Source: Closterium sp. Naga37s-1
Lineage: Eukaryota > Streptophyta > Zygnematophyceae > Desmidiales > Closteriaceae
DNA: 64,000 nucleotides
Reading direction: 5' to 3'
Assembly: GCA_947471745.1 (NCBI GenBank)
Contig: CANJKZ010000960.1
Span: forward strand, 2,480,001 to 2,544,000
Under the pieces are notes generated by a model, which was not told the origin of the DNA, made no database searches, and saw only the letters and a list, made by a program, of their open reading frames with translations. Of this stretch, positions 45,159 through 60,500 are shown piece by piece. Within the stretch, counting starts at the first letter, position 1. Each line of letters begins with the position of its first letter. Made by a program: the position numbers and the translations under genes.

Positions 45159-46891
45159 TCAGAAGCCGAACACCCAGTCGATTTCAACAGCGTCGGTGGT
45201 CTGACTCCGACCCCACACACTGCAGGAGAGCAGCTGCGGCGTTTGCGCCAACGATCCTTCCGAATCTACCAAATCTGCAGCATCAAACTCGTCCGGTTGG
45301 TACCCTCCAAACAAACCCCAAAGAGAAGGAGCTACATTCAGCGTCACCCCCTGAACGTCCGCCGCTGCTGCTGCTGCTTCCCCTGCGACCGATTCCGAGC
45401 CTTCAATCTGCTCCGATCTAGCTCCGTCTGTTTCTACCGACCCTTCTTCAACCGACGAGGAGGCGAGAGACGAAGAGAGGCTTAGCCGTGAGCTCGCACA
45501 CAGCAAGCTGGTATGAGTCTCGAGCTCCAACCTCGGCGGGGTTTGCGGGGAAGCATGCGGTAGCTTCCTGGAAACCACGGGGCTGAACTCGGCTGAGCAT
45601 TGGAGATGAGAGACGGGCGAGCTGGGGAGGTGGGATTGCGAGTGCATGGCGGGACTGGGGGAAGAGTGGGCAATGCCTGTACACATGCATTGGCTTGCGT
45701 TGTCGATCGATGTATCGGTTGCTAAGCTATCTACCACCTGTTCGGAACGCTCGTTCTGCAGCTCCTGCGCTGACTGCTGCTGCTGCTGCTGCTGTTGCTG
45801 CTGCTGTTGCTGCTGCGATCGGAACACCTCGGTGAACCACGGATGCTGGAGTATGTCGCTAGCAGTCGGTCTCTTTGCCGGATCCTGCCGGAGCAGGCAC
45901 CGAATCAGGTCTTTCGCGAACGGCGAAATTGACCCCCAAATTGGCCGGTAAAACGAAAACTTTCCGCGCCTGACGGCTGCGAGGACCTCGTCCTCCGATT
46001 CCCCGAAGAATGGAGCTGAACCCGACAAAAGCATGTACAGCATGACACCCAAAGACCAGATATCTGCTTCGTGGCCGTAATTTCCGGAAAGAACTTCTGG
46101 AGCGAGGTAAAAAGGGCTTCCAGCGACACCGTAAACATGCTTGTGAGCGTCCACGAAGAGAGAAAGCCCGAAATCAGTAAGTTTGACCCTCGGCGTCAAT
46201 GAGAAGCATTTCGTAGGAGACTTGCAATCATCTGTTCCCGCTGCTGTCCTAACGCCTGATCTCTGTACAAGAAGGATATTTTCCGGTTTTAAGTCGCGGT
46301 GTAGAACGCCTTGCGCATGGCAATGCATAACGGCAAGCACAATCTCCTCGAAGACTGCTGCTGCTTGTGCTTCCGTCATGAAGCCATGGCTGCTGATGTC
46401 GTCGAATAAATCACCACCCTCGCAGAGCTCCATGATTAGATGGACGAAACTATCGTCCTCGAACACGTCTTCCAGGTTCAGCGTGTAAGGATTGCCGGAA
46501 AGTCTTCGCATGATCTCGATTTCTCTGCGAACATCTTCCTTATCCTCCCTGAAGGAATGAAGAAGCAAGCAAGCGAACAACCAAGGAGTCTGAGTCAGCA
46601 GTGTTTGTAAACGACCGCGCAAGACCAACACGATGTTCCTGATCCATTTGTGAATAAGCATAAACAAAAGACGCCAGAAGGCGTGGGAATAGAAACTAAC
46701 CAGTGCGAGAGTTTAGACTTGTCAATCGACTTGCATGCGTATTGTCCGCCTCCGGAACGTTTTCTGCAAAGCTTGACGATCCCGAAATGTCCACGACCGA
46801 GCTCCTTCTCTAAGGTATACGCATCCTCTAGCCGTCCCGTACGCTGATGCAGTACCCATCCGCAATCTAGGTCAAACGGGAAGCGGACCAT
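45159..46891 (-). CDS. CAMK-group Ser/Thr protein kinase, CDPK/PEPRK-like, no EF-hands
   Basis: Two exons, 46891-46701 and 46548-45159, joined across a 152-bp intron in phase 2 (TG|G), give 526 aa. The kinase domain spans about residues 26-303: glycine loop [11 protein letters not shown], lysine in YACKSI (about 54), HRDLKPEN (147-154), DFG (189-191), APE (213-215), and subdomain [18 protein letters not shown]. The sequence around [16 protein letters not shown] and [13 protein letters not shown] is closest to plant CDPK / PEP-carboxylase-kinase-related kinases. No calmodulin-like EF-hand follows; instead there is a Gln run (about 309-322) and a Ser-rich tail, so direct calcium binding is not expected. 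It probably acts in cytosolic phosphorylation signalling; the substrate is unknown. Confidence 0.88.
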
Positions 46892-47009
46892 CGCTGAACC
46901 TCAAAACCCCGAGTTCTTTGAAGGTGTTTTTTTACTAAGAAGACCACAACTTCGCTATCCTTTGAAGAATGTTCGAAGCGCTACCTGTGGTGCTTCTGGT
47001 GCTTCCTCA

Positions 47010-47075
47010 GTGAAGATCTATAAATAAAGTGGTATTAGCAGGCTCTATAAATATAGGTCTTACCACACTATCAGA
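47010..47075 (-). promoter_or_regulatory. Possible kinase promoter
   Basis: On the minus strand a TATA-like ctatatttatag lies at about 47045-47056, about 155 bp upstream of the kinase ATG (46891); a second tttatttatag lies near 47022. Spacing suits a core promoter with a 5' UTR of about 120 nt. Confidence 0.3.
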
Positions 47076-48460
47076 GACCTAATAAATAAAACACGTTATG
47101 GTAACAGCTGGTGCTAGTGGAAGGGGAAATAAAAACGTCTCACACTTCTAGTTCATGAATCATGAACCCTAGCTCTGCCAAACAGTGAAGGTTGAAAAGA
47201 TGGGAAGGTTGTGGGATGAGTGAGAGGGAGTCTGCTCTGCTCGTGATGCAGCTGTTAGGGGGGAAGAGGGAGAATCTAGCCCTGAGCTCTCCAGCTACTG
47301 TTCTTAACCGGTCGCATTCGCAGGCGGGGAGAGGACCCACGACGCAACGCGACAAGCAGACGAGGGGCGAACAACACGGCGACGGCATCGCACTCGGGAA
47401 TTTTGCCCAGCTCTGCCAAGCACATGCCACCAAAAGAGTCGTCATCGCGAGCAATTGCGACAATCGCCTCGTAGGCATCGGCGACGGTGTAGCAGAGGAG
47501 ATCCCACCCACAGGAGCATGGGTGGGAGGTGCGACGGAACAGAACCCAAGAGGATCGCCGAGCGAATAAAAGGAGGCACGACAATCGCCAAGCGACCGTC
47601 AGGTGAGTGGACGAGTCGCTATCTGGTCTGCAGACTGTCGGCGACTCAGAGATTTCCCTGAGACGGTTTCGCACTGTTTGGAATGGAACCGAGATGAGAG
47701 ATGACTGGGCGATGGGGCAGGTGAATCATCGCCTCGCATACACCTAGTCGCTGGGAAGTTGGCAGAAAAAACGCACCGCCCTGGACCCAACCAGACCTGA
47801 CGGAGGTTTCGTCTCAGGGTGGCGGGAAAGTGAAGTTGACGGACAGTCTGCGACGAGCAGCATTACTGTGGATAATAATGTGTGCGGTCAGAGCGGCCAG
47901 CGAAGAAATCCCGACGAAGACGTGTCGCCTCCCTAGTTCTACGCGGTCCAGCACACCTCCGTGTGGTGCACGATTCCGCTTCCGCAGAAGAAGCGGAATG
48001 CTGACATGGATCCGATAATGATTGACCTAGAGAGCCCCACATGGCCGTCAATCGAACTGACCTTGCTTGACGGCAGCTCTCTCTCACCTACTACACGACA
48101 GGGACGTCTATCACAAAGGAGCTTCTTCGATGTCTCTCCGAAGCTCCGCAGAAGCTTACCCACACGAGCCACGTCGGGCTATTTCAAAGCCGGAGTTGCG
48201 TCGTTCAGTCACCAATATAATCAACATACGTACAACTAGTAAAACCAGATAAAAGGCCTTGACAATTAAAAAACTTACATCTAAAACTGCTAAAGCTTAG
48301 AAGGCAGCAAACGTGCTGACAAAACAATTGGTGAAAGAGCACTTCACCAGGAACATATATCAACACGGTGCACAAGTAGTGCAGCGGTCACAATGCTCAC
48401 TGCTGCATGCTAAGGCCGGAAAACACACCCAGTATCCCACCTAGCCTCCTCTTGCCCTCG
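47076..48460. other. Intergenic region between kinase and gamma-tubulin
   Basis: Several short ORFs on both strands show no family. A plus-strand frame at 47830-48015 begins with a signal-like MKLTDSLRRAALLWIIMCAV but is only 62 codons and has no continuation I can defend. The stretch 48240-48460 is probably the gamma-tubulin 3' flank. Confidence 0.35.
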
Positions 48461-48577
48461 TTATGCTGCCGCGCCTTCAAACTCATAAGCGAGTGGATCA
48501 GATGTTTCACACATGCGGTACTCGTCGATCATTGACCGCACGACCTCGTGCGATTCGTCAAACTCCACCAAGTTATC
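48461..48577 (-). CDS. TUBG: Gamma-tubulin last exon
   Basis: Begins after acceptor catag; encodes [20 protein letters not shown], then [18 protein letters not shown] and TAA. It is phase 0 with the preceding exon, whose end ...PYKQFSMFS matches the family's ...FPMF before D-x-L-x-E-F-D-E-S. Confidence 0.88.
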   Translation of the reverse strand, partial: DNLVEFDESHEVVRSMIDEYRMCETSDPLAYEFEGAAA

Positions 48578-51500
48578 CTATGTGTGGGAAGTGGAAGTAT
48601 GGGAAAGAAAAGATGAGCAAGGTAGTATCTTCCTACTTAAAGCAACACTTCTTCACCCAATTGAGATACTGGGTTCAGCTGCTATTAGTTTCATAGACTA
48701 ACAAGACTGTCCCAAGCACACAAGCAAAAACAAAACCAGGGAGGCATGATTGAAGGAGACAACCAGCTAACGGGACAGGACTCACAGAGAACATGGAGAA
48801 CTGCTTGTAGGGCTCGAGGAAGGCAGAGTGGTTGGCCAGTCTCTCTTTCTCAGGTGCCTCAGAAAGAAAAAGACCCTCACACATGACTCATAGAGAACAT
48901 GGAGAACTGCTTGTAGGGCTCGAGGAAGGCAGAGTGGTTGGCCAGTCTCTCTTTCTCAGGTGCCTCAGAAAGAAAAAGACCCTCACACATGACTCATAGA
49001 GAACATGGAGAACTGCTTGTAGGGCTCGAGGAAGGCAGAGTGGTTGGCCAGTCTCTCTTTCTCAGGGGCCTCAGAAAGACAAACACCCTCACACATGACT
49101 CACAGAGAACATGGAGAACTGCTTGTAGGGCTCGAGGAAGGCGGACTTGCGGCGCATGTTCTCATATTGCTTCACACAACGCCCAAACAGGTGCCTCATG
49201 CCCGTGTGGTTCGCCAGCATCAGCCCGCTCACTTTGTGCCCCGTCTGCACGTAAGGCGACTTGCGAGAAAGAGCCACCTGGAAGGGGTGTGGTGGGAACA
49301 GGTGAGAAGGGGTGCGGTGGGGTGGGGGTGGGGTGTAGGTGAGGTGGGGTTGGGGGGGACTCCAGTAGTCATCTCGCATGCCCGTGTGGTTGGCCAGTAT
49401 GAGCCCGCTCACTTTGTGCCCCATCTGCACGTAAAGCAACTCACGGAAAAGAGCCACCTCGGAGGGATGTGTGGAAACGGGGAAGAGCAGCATTTCAGTT
49501 AACTCAGGCAGTTGTTTCCCATGCCTCTCGCCTGCCCGTGTTGTTGGCCAGTATGAGCCCACTCACTTTGTGCCCCGTCTGCACGGAGGACCACCCGGGA
49601 GGTGAGTAAGGAGAAGAGTTGGGTGGGGTGGGTGGAGGAGATTAGGGATTTTTTTAGAATAAAAAAAAAAAAATCCCTGCAATGAGAAGGATGCGCTGCA
49701 CGCTCCTTTTCACTTCCCCCGGATGAGGTTCATGCCAACCCCCTCACGATGAGGTTGGCTGCAACCCAATCTATGAAAAAATCAAACTACAACCCACCAT
49801 TGATCCATGCTGCATCACAACCACCACTAACCGCCAAGCACCAACTGACCTCCAACCACCAGCTCACGCGCACCTGTATATTTGCAGGCCCCCATTCATT
49901 GAACGACGCAGCCTGCTTCTCTCGGATGCGCTGCATGCTCTTGTTCACCTCCCCCGGATCCACCTCCGCCTGTATGACATTCAGAGGTGAGATGGGGGAG
50001 GGGAGAAGAGAGCGGGGAGTTATAACATGCATCCACCTCCCACCGGATGACGTTCAGTTCAGAATGGCCATGTACCGGGCCGCGGTCACGTCCCGTGCTC
50101 GCCCGTAGTGAGATGATACCATCCAGTTCTGTGGCTGGAGTGGAATAGGGGAGAGGGGTGAACAGGCGAAAAGGCAAACATGCGATGGAGGGAGGGAGCT
50201 GAAAATGAGACAATCCGCACGCAATGGAGAGAACGTACGCCTGCAGAATTGCATTTGAGGCGCCTAAAATTTTTTGAGGCGCCTCAAAAGGAGGGAGGGA
50301 GCTGAAAATGAGACAATCCGCATGCAATGGACAGAACGTAGGTCTGCAGAATTGCCCTCCTCACACCTTACCCCCTCACATTCTACCATCCTACCATCCT
50401 ACCATCCTACCATCCTACCATCCTACCATCCCATCTCTCACTCACCACGCTACCTTCCTGCAGCAGTTGCCTCATGTCGCCAAAAACCGATAATGAACGA
50501 TGTTCTCCTGCCGTGAATGCACCATGACACGCACATGCACAGTCCCACCATCCTACCACCTTTCCTCCTCACTCACACTTGGCCTCCTCACACCTTGCGT
50601 TACCCTCACCACCCATCCCACCTGCAGCAGTCGCCTCATGACGTCAAAGACCGATGTCTTGCGAATGACGTTCTCCTGCAGTGCATGCAGCAGCATATCA
50701 CATGAGAGAACGCACATGAGAGAACGCACATGAGAGAACGCACATGAGAGAACGCACATGAGAGAACGCACATGAGAGAACGCACATGAGAGAACGCACA
50801 TGAGCACATGAGAGAACGCACATGAGAGAACGCACATGAGAGAACGCACATGAGAGAACGCACATGAGAGAAACGCACATGAGAGAACGCACATGAGAGA
50901 ACGCACATGAGAGAACGCACATGAGAGAACGCACATGAGAGAACGCACATGAGAGAACGCACATGAGAGAACGCACATGAGAGAACGCACATGAGAGAAC
51001 GCACATGAGAGAACGCACATGAGAGAACGCACATGAGAGAACGCACATGAGAGAACGCACATGAGAGAACGCACATGAGAGAACGCACATGAGAGAACGC
51101 ACATGAGAGAACGCACATGAGAGAACGCACATGAGAGAACGCACATGAGAGAACGCACATGAGAGAACGCACATGAGAGAACGCACATGAGAGAACGCAC
51201 ATGAGAGAACGCACATGAGAGAACGCACATGAGAGAACGCACATGAGAGAACGCACATGAGAGAACGCACATGAGAGAACGCACATGAGAGAACGCACAT
51301 GAGAGAACGCACATGAGAGAACGCACATGAGTGAACGCACATGAGAGAACGCACATGAGAGAACGCACATGAGAGAACGCACATGAGAGAACGCACATGA
51401 GAGAACGCACATGAGAGAACGCACATGAGAGAACGCACATGAGAGAACGCACATGAGAAAACGCACATGAGAGAACGCACATGAGAAAACGCACATGAGA

Positions 51501-54500
51501 GAACGCACATGAGAGAACGCACATGAGAGAACGCACATGAGAGAACGCACATGAGAAAACGCACATGAGAGAACGCACATGAGAGAACGCACATGAGAGA
51601 ACGCACATGAGAAAACGCACATGAGAAAACGCACATGAGAAAACGCACATGAGAGAACGCACATGAGAAAACGCACATGAGAGAACGCACATGAGAGAAC
51701 GCACATGAGAGAACGCACATGAGAGAACGCACATGAGAAAACGCACATGAGAGAACGCACATGAGAGAACGCACATGAGAGAACGCACATGAGAGAACGC
51801 ACATGAGAGAACGCACATGAGAGAACGCACATGAGAGAACGCACATGAGAGAACGCACATGAGAGAACGCACATGAGAGAACGCACATGAGAGAACGCAC
51901 ATGAGAGAACGCACATGAGAGAACGCACATGAGAGAACGCACATGAGAGAACGCACATGAGAGAACGCACATGAGAGAACGCACATGAGAGAACGCACAT
52001 GAGAGAACGCACATGAGAGAACGCACATGAGAGAACGCACATGAGAGAACGCACATGAGAGAACGCACATGAGAGAACGCACATGAGAGAACGCACATGA
52101 GAGAACGCACATGAGAGAACGCACATGAGAGAACGCACATGAGAGAACGCACATGAGAGAACGCACATGAGAGAACGCACATGAGAGAACGCACATGAGA
52201 GAACGCACATGAGAGAACGCACATGAGAGAACGCACATGAGAGAACGCACATGAGAGAACGCACATGAGAGAACGCACATGAGAGAACGCACATGAGAGA
52301 ACGCACATGAGAGAACGCACATGAGAGAACGCACATGAGAGAACGCACATGAGAGAACGCACATGAGAGAACGCACATGAGAGAACGCACATGAGAGAAC
52401 GCACATGAGAGAACGCACATGAGAGAACGCACATGAGAGAACGCACATGAGAGAACGCACATGAGAGAACGCACATGAGAGAACGCACATGAGAGAACGC
52501 ACATGAGAGAACGCACATGAGAGAACGCACATGAGAGAACGCACATGAGAGAACGCACATGAGAGAACGCACATGAGAGAACGCACATGAGAGAACGCAC
52601 ATGAGAGAACGCACATGAGAGAACGCACATGAGAGAAACGCACATGAGAGAACGCACATGAGAAAACGCACATGAGAGAACGCACATGAGAAAACGCACA
52701 TGAGAGAACGCACATGAGAGAACGCACATGAGAGAACGCACATGAGAGAACGCACATGAGAGAAACGCACATGAGAGAACGCACATGAGAGAACGCACAT
52801 GAGAGAACGCACATGAGAGAACGCACATGAGAGAACGCACATGAGAGAACGCACATGAGAGAACGCACATGAGAGAACGCACATGAGAGAACGCACATGA
52901 GAGAACGCACATGAGAGAACGCACATGAGAGAACGCACATGAGAGAACGCACATGAGAGAACGCACATGAGAGAACGCACATGAGAAACGCACATGAGAA
53001 AACGCACATGAGAGAACGCACATGAGAGAACGCACATGAGAGAACGCACATGAGAGAACGCACATGAGAGAACGCACATGAGAGAACGCACATGAGAGAA
53101 CGCACATGAGAGAACGCACATGAGAGAACGCACATGAGAAAACGCACATGAGAGAACGCACATGAGAAAACGCACATGAGAGAACGCACATGAGAGAACG
53201 CACATGAGAGAACGCACATGAGAGAACGCACATGAGAGAACGCACATGAGAGAACGCACATGAGAGAACGCACATGAGAGAACGCACATGAGAGAACGCA
53301 CATGAGAGAACGCACATGAGAGAACGCACATGAGAGAACGCACATGAGAGAACGCACATGAGAGAACGCACATGAGAGAACGCACATGAGAGAACGCACA
53401 TGAGAGAACGCACATGAGAGAACGCACATGAGAGAACGCACATGAGAGAACGCACATGAGAGAACGCACATGAGAGAACGCACATGAGAGAACGCACATG
53501 AGAGAACGCACATGAGAGAACGCACATGAGAGAACGCACATGAGAGAACGCACATGAGAGAACGCACATGAGAGAACGCACATGAGAGAACGCACATGAG
53601 AGAACGCACATGAGAGAACGCACATGAGAGAACGCACATGAGAGAACGCACATGAGAGAACGCACATGAGAGAACGCACATGAGAGAACGCACATGAGAG
53701 AACGCACATGAGAGAACGCACATGAGAGAACGCACATGAGAGAACGCACATGAGAAAACGCACATGAGAGAACGCACATGAGAGAACGCACATGAGAGAA
53801 CGCACATGAGAGAACGCACATGAGAGAACGCACATGAGAAAACGCACATGAGAGAACGCACATGAGAGAACGCACATGAGAGAACGCACATGAGAGAACG
53901 CACATGAGAGAACGCACATGAGAGAACGCACATGAGAGAACGCACATGAGAGAACGCACATGAGAGAACGCACATGAGAGAACGCACATGAGAGAACGCA
54001 CATGAGAAACGCACATGAGAGAACGCACATGAGAGAACGCACATGAGAGAACGCACATGAGAGAACGCACATGAGAGAACGCACATGAGAGAACGCACAT
54101 GAGAGAACGCACATGAGAGAACGCACATGAGAGAACGCACATGAGAGAAACGCACATGAGAGAACGCACATGAGAGAACGCACATGAGAGAACGCACATG
54201 AGAGAACGCACATGAGAGAACGCACATGAGAGAACGCACATGAGAGAACGCACATGAGAGAACGCACATGAGAGAACGCACATGAGAGAACGCACATGAG
54301 AAAACGCACATGAGAGAACGCACATGAGAGAACGCACATGAGAGAACGCACATGAGAGAACGCACATGAGAGAACGCACATGAGAGAACGCACATGAGAG
54401 AACGCACATGAGAGAACGCACATGAGAGAACGCACATGAGAGAACGCACATGAGAAAACGCACATGAGAGAACGCACATGAGAAAACGCACATGAGAGAA

Positions 54501-57500
54501 CGCACATGAGAGAACGCACATGAGAGAACGCACATGAGAAAACGCACATGAGAAAACGCACATGAGAGAACGCACATGAGAGAACGCACATGAGAGAACG
54601 CACATGAGAGAACGCACATGAGAGAACGCACATGAGAGAACGCACATGAGAGAACGCACATGAGAGAACGCACATGAGAGAACGCACATGAGAAACGCAC
54701 ATGAGAGAACGCACATGAGAAAACGCACATGAGAGAACGCACATGAGAGAACGCACATGAGAGAACGCACATGAGAGAACGCACATGAGAGAACGCACAT
54801 GAGAGAACGCACATGAGAGAACGCACATGAGAGAACGCACATGAGAGAACGCACATGAGAGAACGCACATGAGAGAACGCACATGAGAGAACGCACATGA
54901 GAGAACGCACATGAGAGAACGCACATGAGAGAACGCACATGAGAGAACGCACATGAGAGAACGCACATGAGAGAACGCACATGAGAGAACGCACATGAGA
55001 GAACGCACATGAGAGAACGCACATGAGAGAACGCACATGAGAGAACGCACATGAGAGAACGCACATGAGAGAACGCACATGAGAGAACGCACATGAGAGA
55101 ACGCACATGAGAGAACGCACATGAGAGAACGCACATGAGAGAACGCACATGAGAGAACGCACATGAGAGAACGCACATGAGAGAACGCACATGAGAGAAC
55201 GCACATGAGAGAACGCACATGAGAGAACGCACATGAGAGAACGCACATGAGAGAACGCACATGAGAGAACGCACATGAGAAAACGCACATGAGAGAACGC
55301 ACATGAGAGAACGCACATGAGAGAACGCACATGAGAGAACGCACATGAGAGAACGCACATGAGAAAACGCACATGAGAGAACGCACATGAGAGAACGCAC
55401 ATGAGAGAACGCACATGAGAGAACGCACATGAGAGAACGCACATGAGAGAACGCACATGAGAAAACGCACATGAGAGAACGCACATGAGAAAACGCACAT
55501 GAGAGAACGCACATGAGAGAACGCACATGAGAGAACGCACATGAGAGAACGCACATGAGAGAACGCACATGAGAGAACGCACATGAGAGAACGCACATGA
55601 GAAACGCACATGAGAGAACGCACATGAGAGAACGCACATGAGAAAACGCACATGAGAGAACGCACATGAGAAAACGCACATGAGAGAACGCACATGAGAG
55701 AACGCACATGAGAGAACGCACATGAGAGAACGCACATGAGAAAACGCACATGAGAGAACGCACATGAGAAAACGCACATGAGAGAACGCACATGAGAGAA
55801 CGCACATGAGAAAACGCACATGAGAGAACGCACATGAGAAAACGCACATGAGAGAACGCACATGAGAGAACGCACATGAGAGAACGCACATGAGAGAACG
55901 CACATGAGAAAACGCACATGAGAGAACGCACATGAGAGAACGCACATGAGAGAACGCACATGAGAGAACGCACATGAGAAAACGCACATGAGAGAACGCA
56001 CATGAGAGAACGCACATGAGAGAACGCACATGAGAGAACGCACATGAGAAAACGCACATGAGAGAACGCACATGAGAGAACGCACATGAGAGAACGCACA
56101 TGAGAAAACGCACATGAGAGAACGCACATGAGAGAACGCACATGAGAGAACGCACATGAGAGAACGCACATGAGAGAACGCACATGAGAAAACGCACATG
56201 AGAAACGTACATGAGAGAACGCACATGAGAGAACGCACATGAGAGAACGCACATGAGAAAACGCACATGAGAGAACGCACATGAGAGAACGCACATGAGA
56301 GAACGCACATGAGAGAACGCACATGAGAGAACGCACATGAGAGAACGCACATGAGAGAACGCACATGAGAGAACGCACATGAGAAAACGCACATGAGAGA
56401 ACGCACATGAGAGAACGCACATGAGAGAACGCACATGAGAACGCACATGAGAGAACGCACATGAGAGAACGCACATGAGAGAACGCACATGAGAGAACGC
56501 ACATGAGAGAACGCACATGAGAGAACGCACATGAGAGAACGCACATGAGAAAACGCACATGAGAGAACGCACATGAGAAAACGCACATGAGAGAACGCAC
56601 ATGAGAGAACGCACATGAGAGAACACACATGAGAGAACGCACATGAGAGAACGCACATGAGAGAACGCACATGAGAGAACGCACATGAGAAAACGCACAT
56701 GAGAGAACGCACATGAGAGAACGCACATGAGAGAACGCACATGAGAGAACGCACATGAGAGAACGCACATGAGAGAACGCACATGAGAAAACGCACATGA
56801 GAGAACGCACATGAGAGAACGCACATGAGAGAACGCACATGAGAGAACGCACATGAGAAAACGCACATGAGAGAACGCACATGAGAGAACGCACATGAGA
56901 GAACGCACATGAGAGAACGCACATGAGAGAACGCACATGAGAGAACGCACATGAGAGAACGCACATGAGAGAACGCACGCACATGAGAAAACGCACATGA
57001 GAGAACGCACATGAGAGAACGCACATGAGAAAACGCACATGAGAGAACGCACATGAGAGAACGCACATGAGAGAACGCACATGAGAGAACGCACATGAGA
57101 GAACGCACATGAGAGAACGCACATGAGAAAACGCACATGAGAGAACGCACATGAGAGAACGCACATGAGAGAACGCACATGAGAGAACGCACATGAGAGA
57201 ACGCACATGAGAAAACGCACATGAGAAAACGCACATGAGAAAACGCACATGAGAGAACGCACATGAGAAAACGCACATGAGAGAACGCACATGAGAAAAC
57301 GCACATGAGAGAACGCACATGAGAAAACGCACATGAGAGAACGCACATGAGAGAACGCACATGAGAGAACGCACATGAGAGAACGCACATGAGAGAACGC
57401 ACATGAGAGAACGCACATGAGAGAACGCACATGAGAGAACGCACGCACATGAGAAAACGCACATGAGAGAACGCACATGAGAGAACGCACATGAGAAAAC

Positions 57501-60500
57501 GCACATGAGAGAACGCACATGAGAGAACGCACATGAGAGAACGCACATGAGAGAACGCACATGAGAGAACGCACATGAGAGAACGCACATGAGAAAACGC
57601 ACATGAGAGAACGCACATGAGAGAACGCACATGAGAGAACGCACATGAGAGAACGCACATGAGAGAACGCACATGAGAAAACGCACATGAGAAAACGCAC
57701 ATGAGAAAACGCACATGAGAGAACGCACATGAGAAAACGCACATGAGAGAACGCACATGAGAAAACGCACATGAGAGAACGCACATGAGAAAACGCACAT
57801 GAGAGAACGCACATGAGAGAACGCACATGAGAGAACGCACATGAGAGAACGCACATGAGAGAACGCACATGAGAAAACGCACATGAGAAAACGCACATGA
57901 GAGAACGCACATGAGAGAACGCACATGAGAGAACGCACATGAGAGAACGCACATGAGAGAACGCACATGAGAGAACGCACATGAGAGAACGCACATGAGA
58001 AAACGCACATGAGAAAACGCACATGAGAAAACGCACATGAGAGAACGCACATGAGAGAACGCACATGAGAAAACGCACATGAGAAAACGCACATGAGAAA
58101 ACGCACATGAGAAAACGCACATGAGAAAACGCACATGAGAAAACGCACATGAGAAAACGCACATGAGAAAACGCACATGAGAAAACGCACATGAGAAAAC
58201 GCACATGAGAAAACGCACATGAGAGAACGCACATGAGAGAACGCACATGAGAGAACGCACATGAGAGAACGCACATGAGAGAACGCACATGAGAGAACGC
58301 ACATGAGAGAACGCACATGAGAAAACGCACATGAGAAAACGCACATGAGAAAACGCACATGAGAGAACGCACATGAGAAAACGCACATGAGAAAACGCAC
58401 ATGAGAGAACGCACATGAGAGAACGCACATGAGAGAACGCACATGAGAAAACGCACATGAGAGAACGCACATGAGAGAACGCACATGAGAAAACGCACAT
58501 GAGAGAACGCACATGAGAAAACGCACATGAGAGAACGCACATGAGAGAACGCACATGAGAGAACGCACATGAGAGAACGCACATGAGAAAACGCACATGA
58601 GAGAACGCACATGAGAGAACGCACATGAGAGAACGCACATGAGAGAACGCACATGAGAAAACGCACATGAGAGAACGCACATGAGAGAACGCACATGAGA
58701 GAACGCACATGAGAGAACGCACATGAGAGAACGCACATGAGAGAACGCACATGAGAGAACGCACATGAGAGAACGCACGCACATGAGAAAACGCACATGA
58801 GAGAACGCACATGAGAGAACGCACATGAGAAAACGCACATGAGAGAACGCACATGAGAGAACGCACATGAGAGAACGCACATGAGAGAACGCACATGAGA
58901 GAACGCACATGAGAGAACGCACATGAGAAAACGCACATGAGAGAACGCACATGAGAGAACGCACATGAGAGAACGCACATGAGAGAACGCACATGAGAGA
59001 ACGCACATGAGAAAACGCACATGAGAAAACGCACATGAGAAAACGCACATGAGAGAACGCACATGAGAAAACGCACATGAGAGAACGCACATGAGAAAAC
59101 GCACATGAGAGAACGCACATGAGAAAACGCACATGAGAGAACGCACATGAGAGAACGCACATGAGAGAACGCACATGAGAGAACGCACATGAGAGAACGC
59201 ACATGAGAGAACGCACATGAGAGAACGCACATGAGAGAACGCACGCACATGAGAAAACGCACATGAGAGAACGCACATGAGAGAACGCACATGAGAAAAC
59301 GCACATGAGAGAACGCACATGAGAGAACGCACATGAGAGAACGCACATGAGAGAACGCACATGAGAGAACGCACATGAGAGAACGCACATGAGAAAACGC
59401 ACATGAGAGAACGCACATGAGAGAACGCACATGAGAGAACGCACATGAGAGAACGCACATGAGAAAACGCACATGAGAAAACGCACATGAGAAAACGCAC
59501 ATGAGAGAACGCACATGAGAAAACGCACATGAGAGAACGCACATGAGAAAACGCACATGAGAGAACGCACATGAGAAAACGCACATGAGAGAACGCACAT
59601 GAGAGAACGCACATGAGAGAACGCACATGAGAGAACGCACATGAGAGAACGCACATGAGAAAACGCACATGAGAAAACGCACATGAGAGAACGCACATGA
59701 GAGAACGCACATGAGAGAACGCACATGAGAGAACGCACATGAGAGAACGCACATGAGAGAACGCACATGAGAGAACGCACATGAGAAAACGCACATGAGA
59801 AAACGCACATGAGAAAACGCACATGAGAGAACGCACATGAGAGAACGCACATGAGAGAAACGCACATGAGAAAACGCACATGAGAAAACGCACATGAGAA
59901 AACGCACATGAGAAAACGCACATGAGAAAACGCACATGAGAAAACGCACATGAGAAAACGCACATGAGAAAACGCACATGAGAAAACGCACATGAGAAAA
60001 CGCACATGAGAGAACGCACATGAGAGAACGCACATGAGAGAACGCACATGAGAGAACGCACATGAGAGAACGCACATGAGAGAACGCACATGAGAGAACG
60101 CACATGAGAAAACGCACATGAGAAAACGCACATGAGAAAACGCACATGAGAAAACGCACATGAGAAAACGCACATGAGAAAACGCACACGAGAAAACGCA
60201 CATGAGAAAACGCACATGAGAAAACGCACATGAGAAAACGCACATGAGAAAACGCACATGAGAAAACGCACATGAGAAAACGCACATGAGAAAACGCACA
60301 TGAGAAAACGCACATGAGAAAACGCACATGAGAAAACGCACATGAGAAAACGCACATGAGAAAACGCATATGAGAAAACGCACATGAGAAAACGCACATG
60401 AGAAAACGCACATGAGAAAACGCACATGAGAAAACGCACATGAGAAACGCACATGAGAGAACGCACATGAGAGAACGCACATGAGAGAACGCACATGAGA

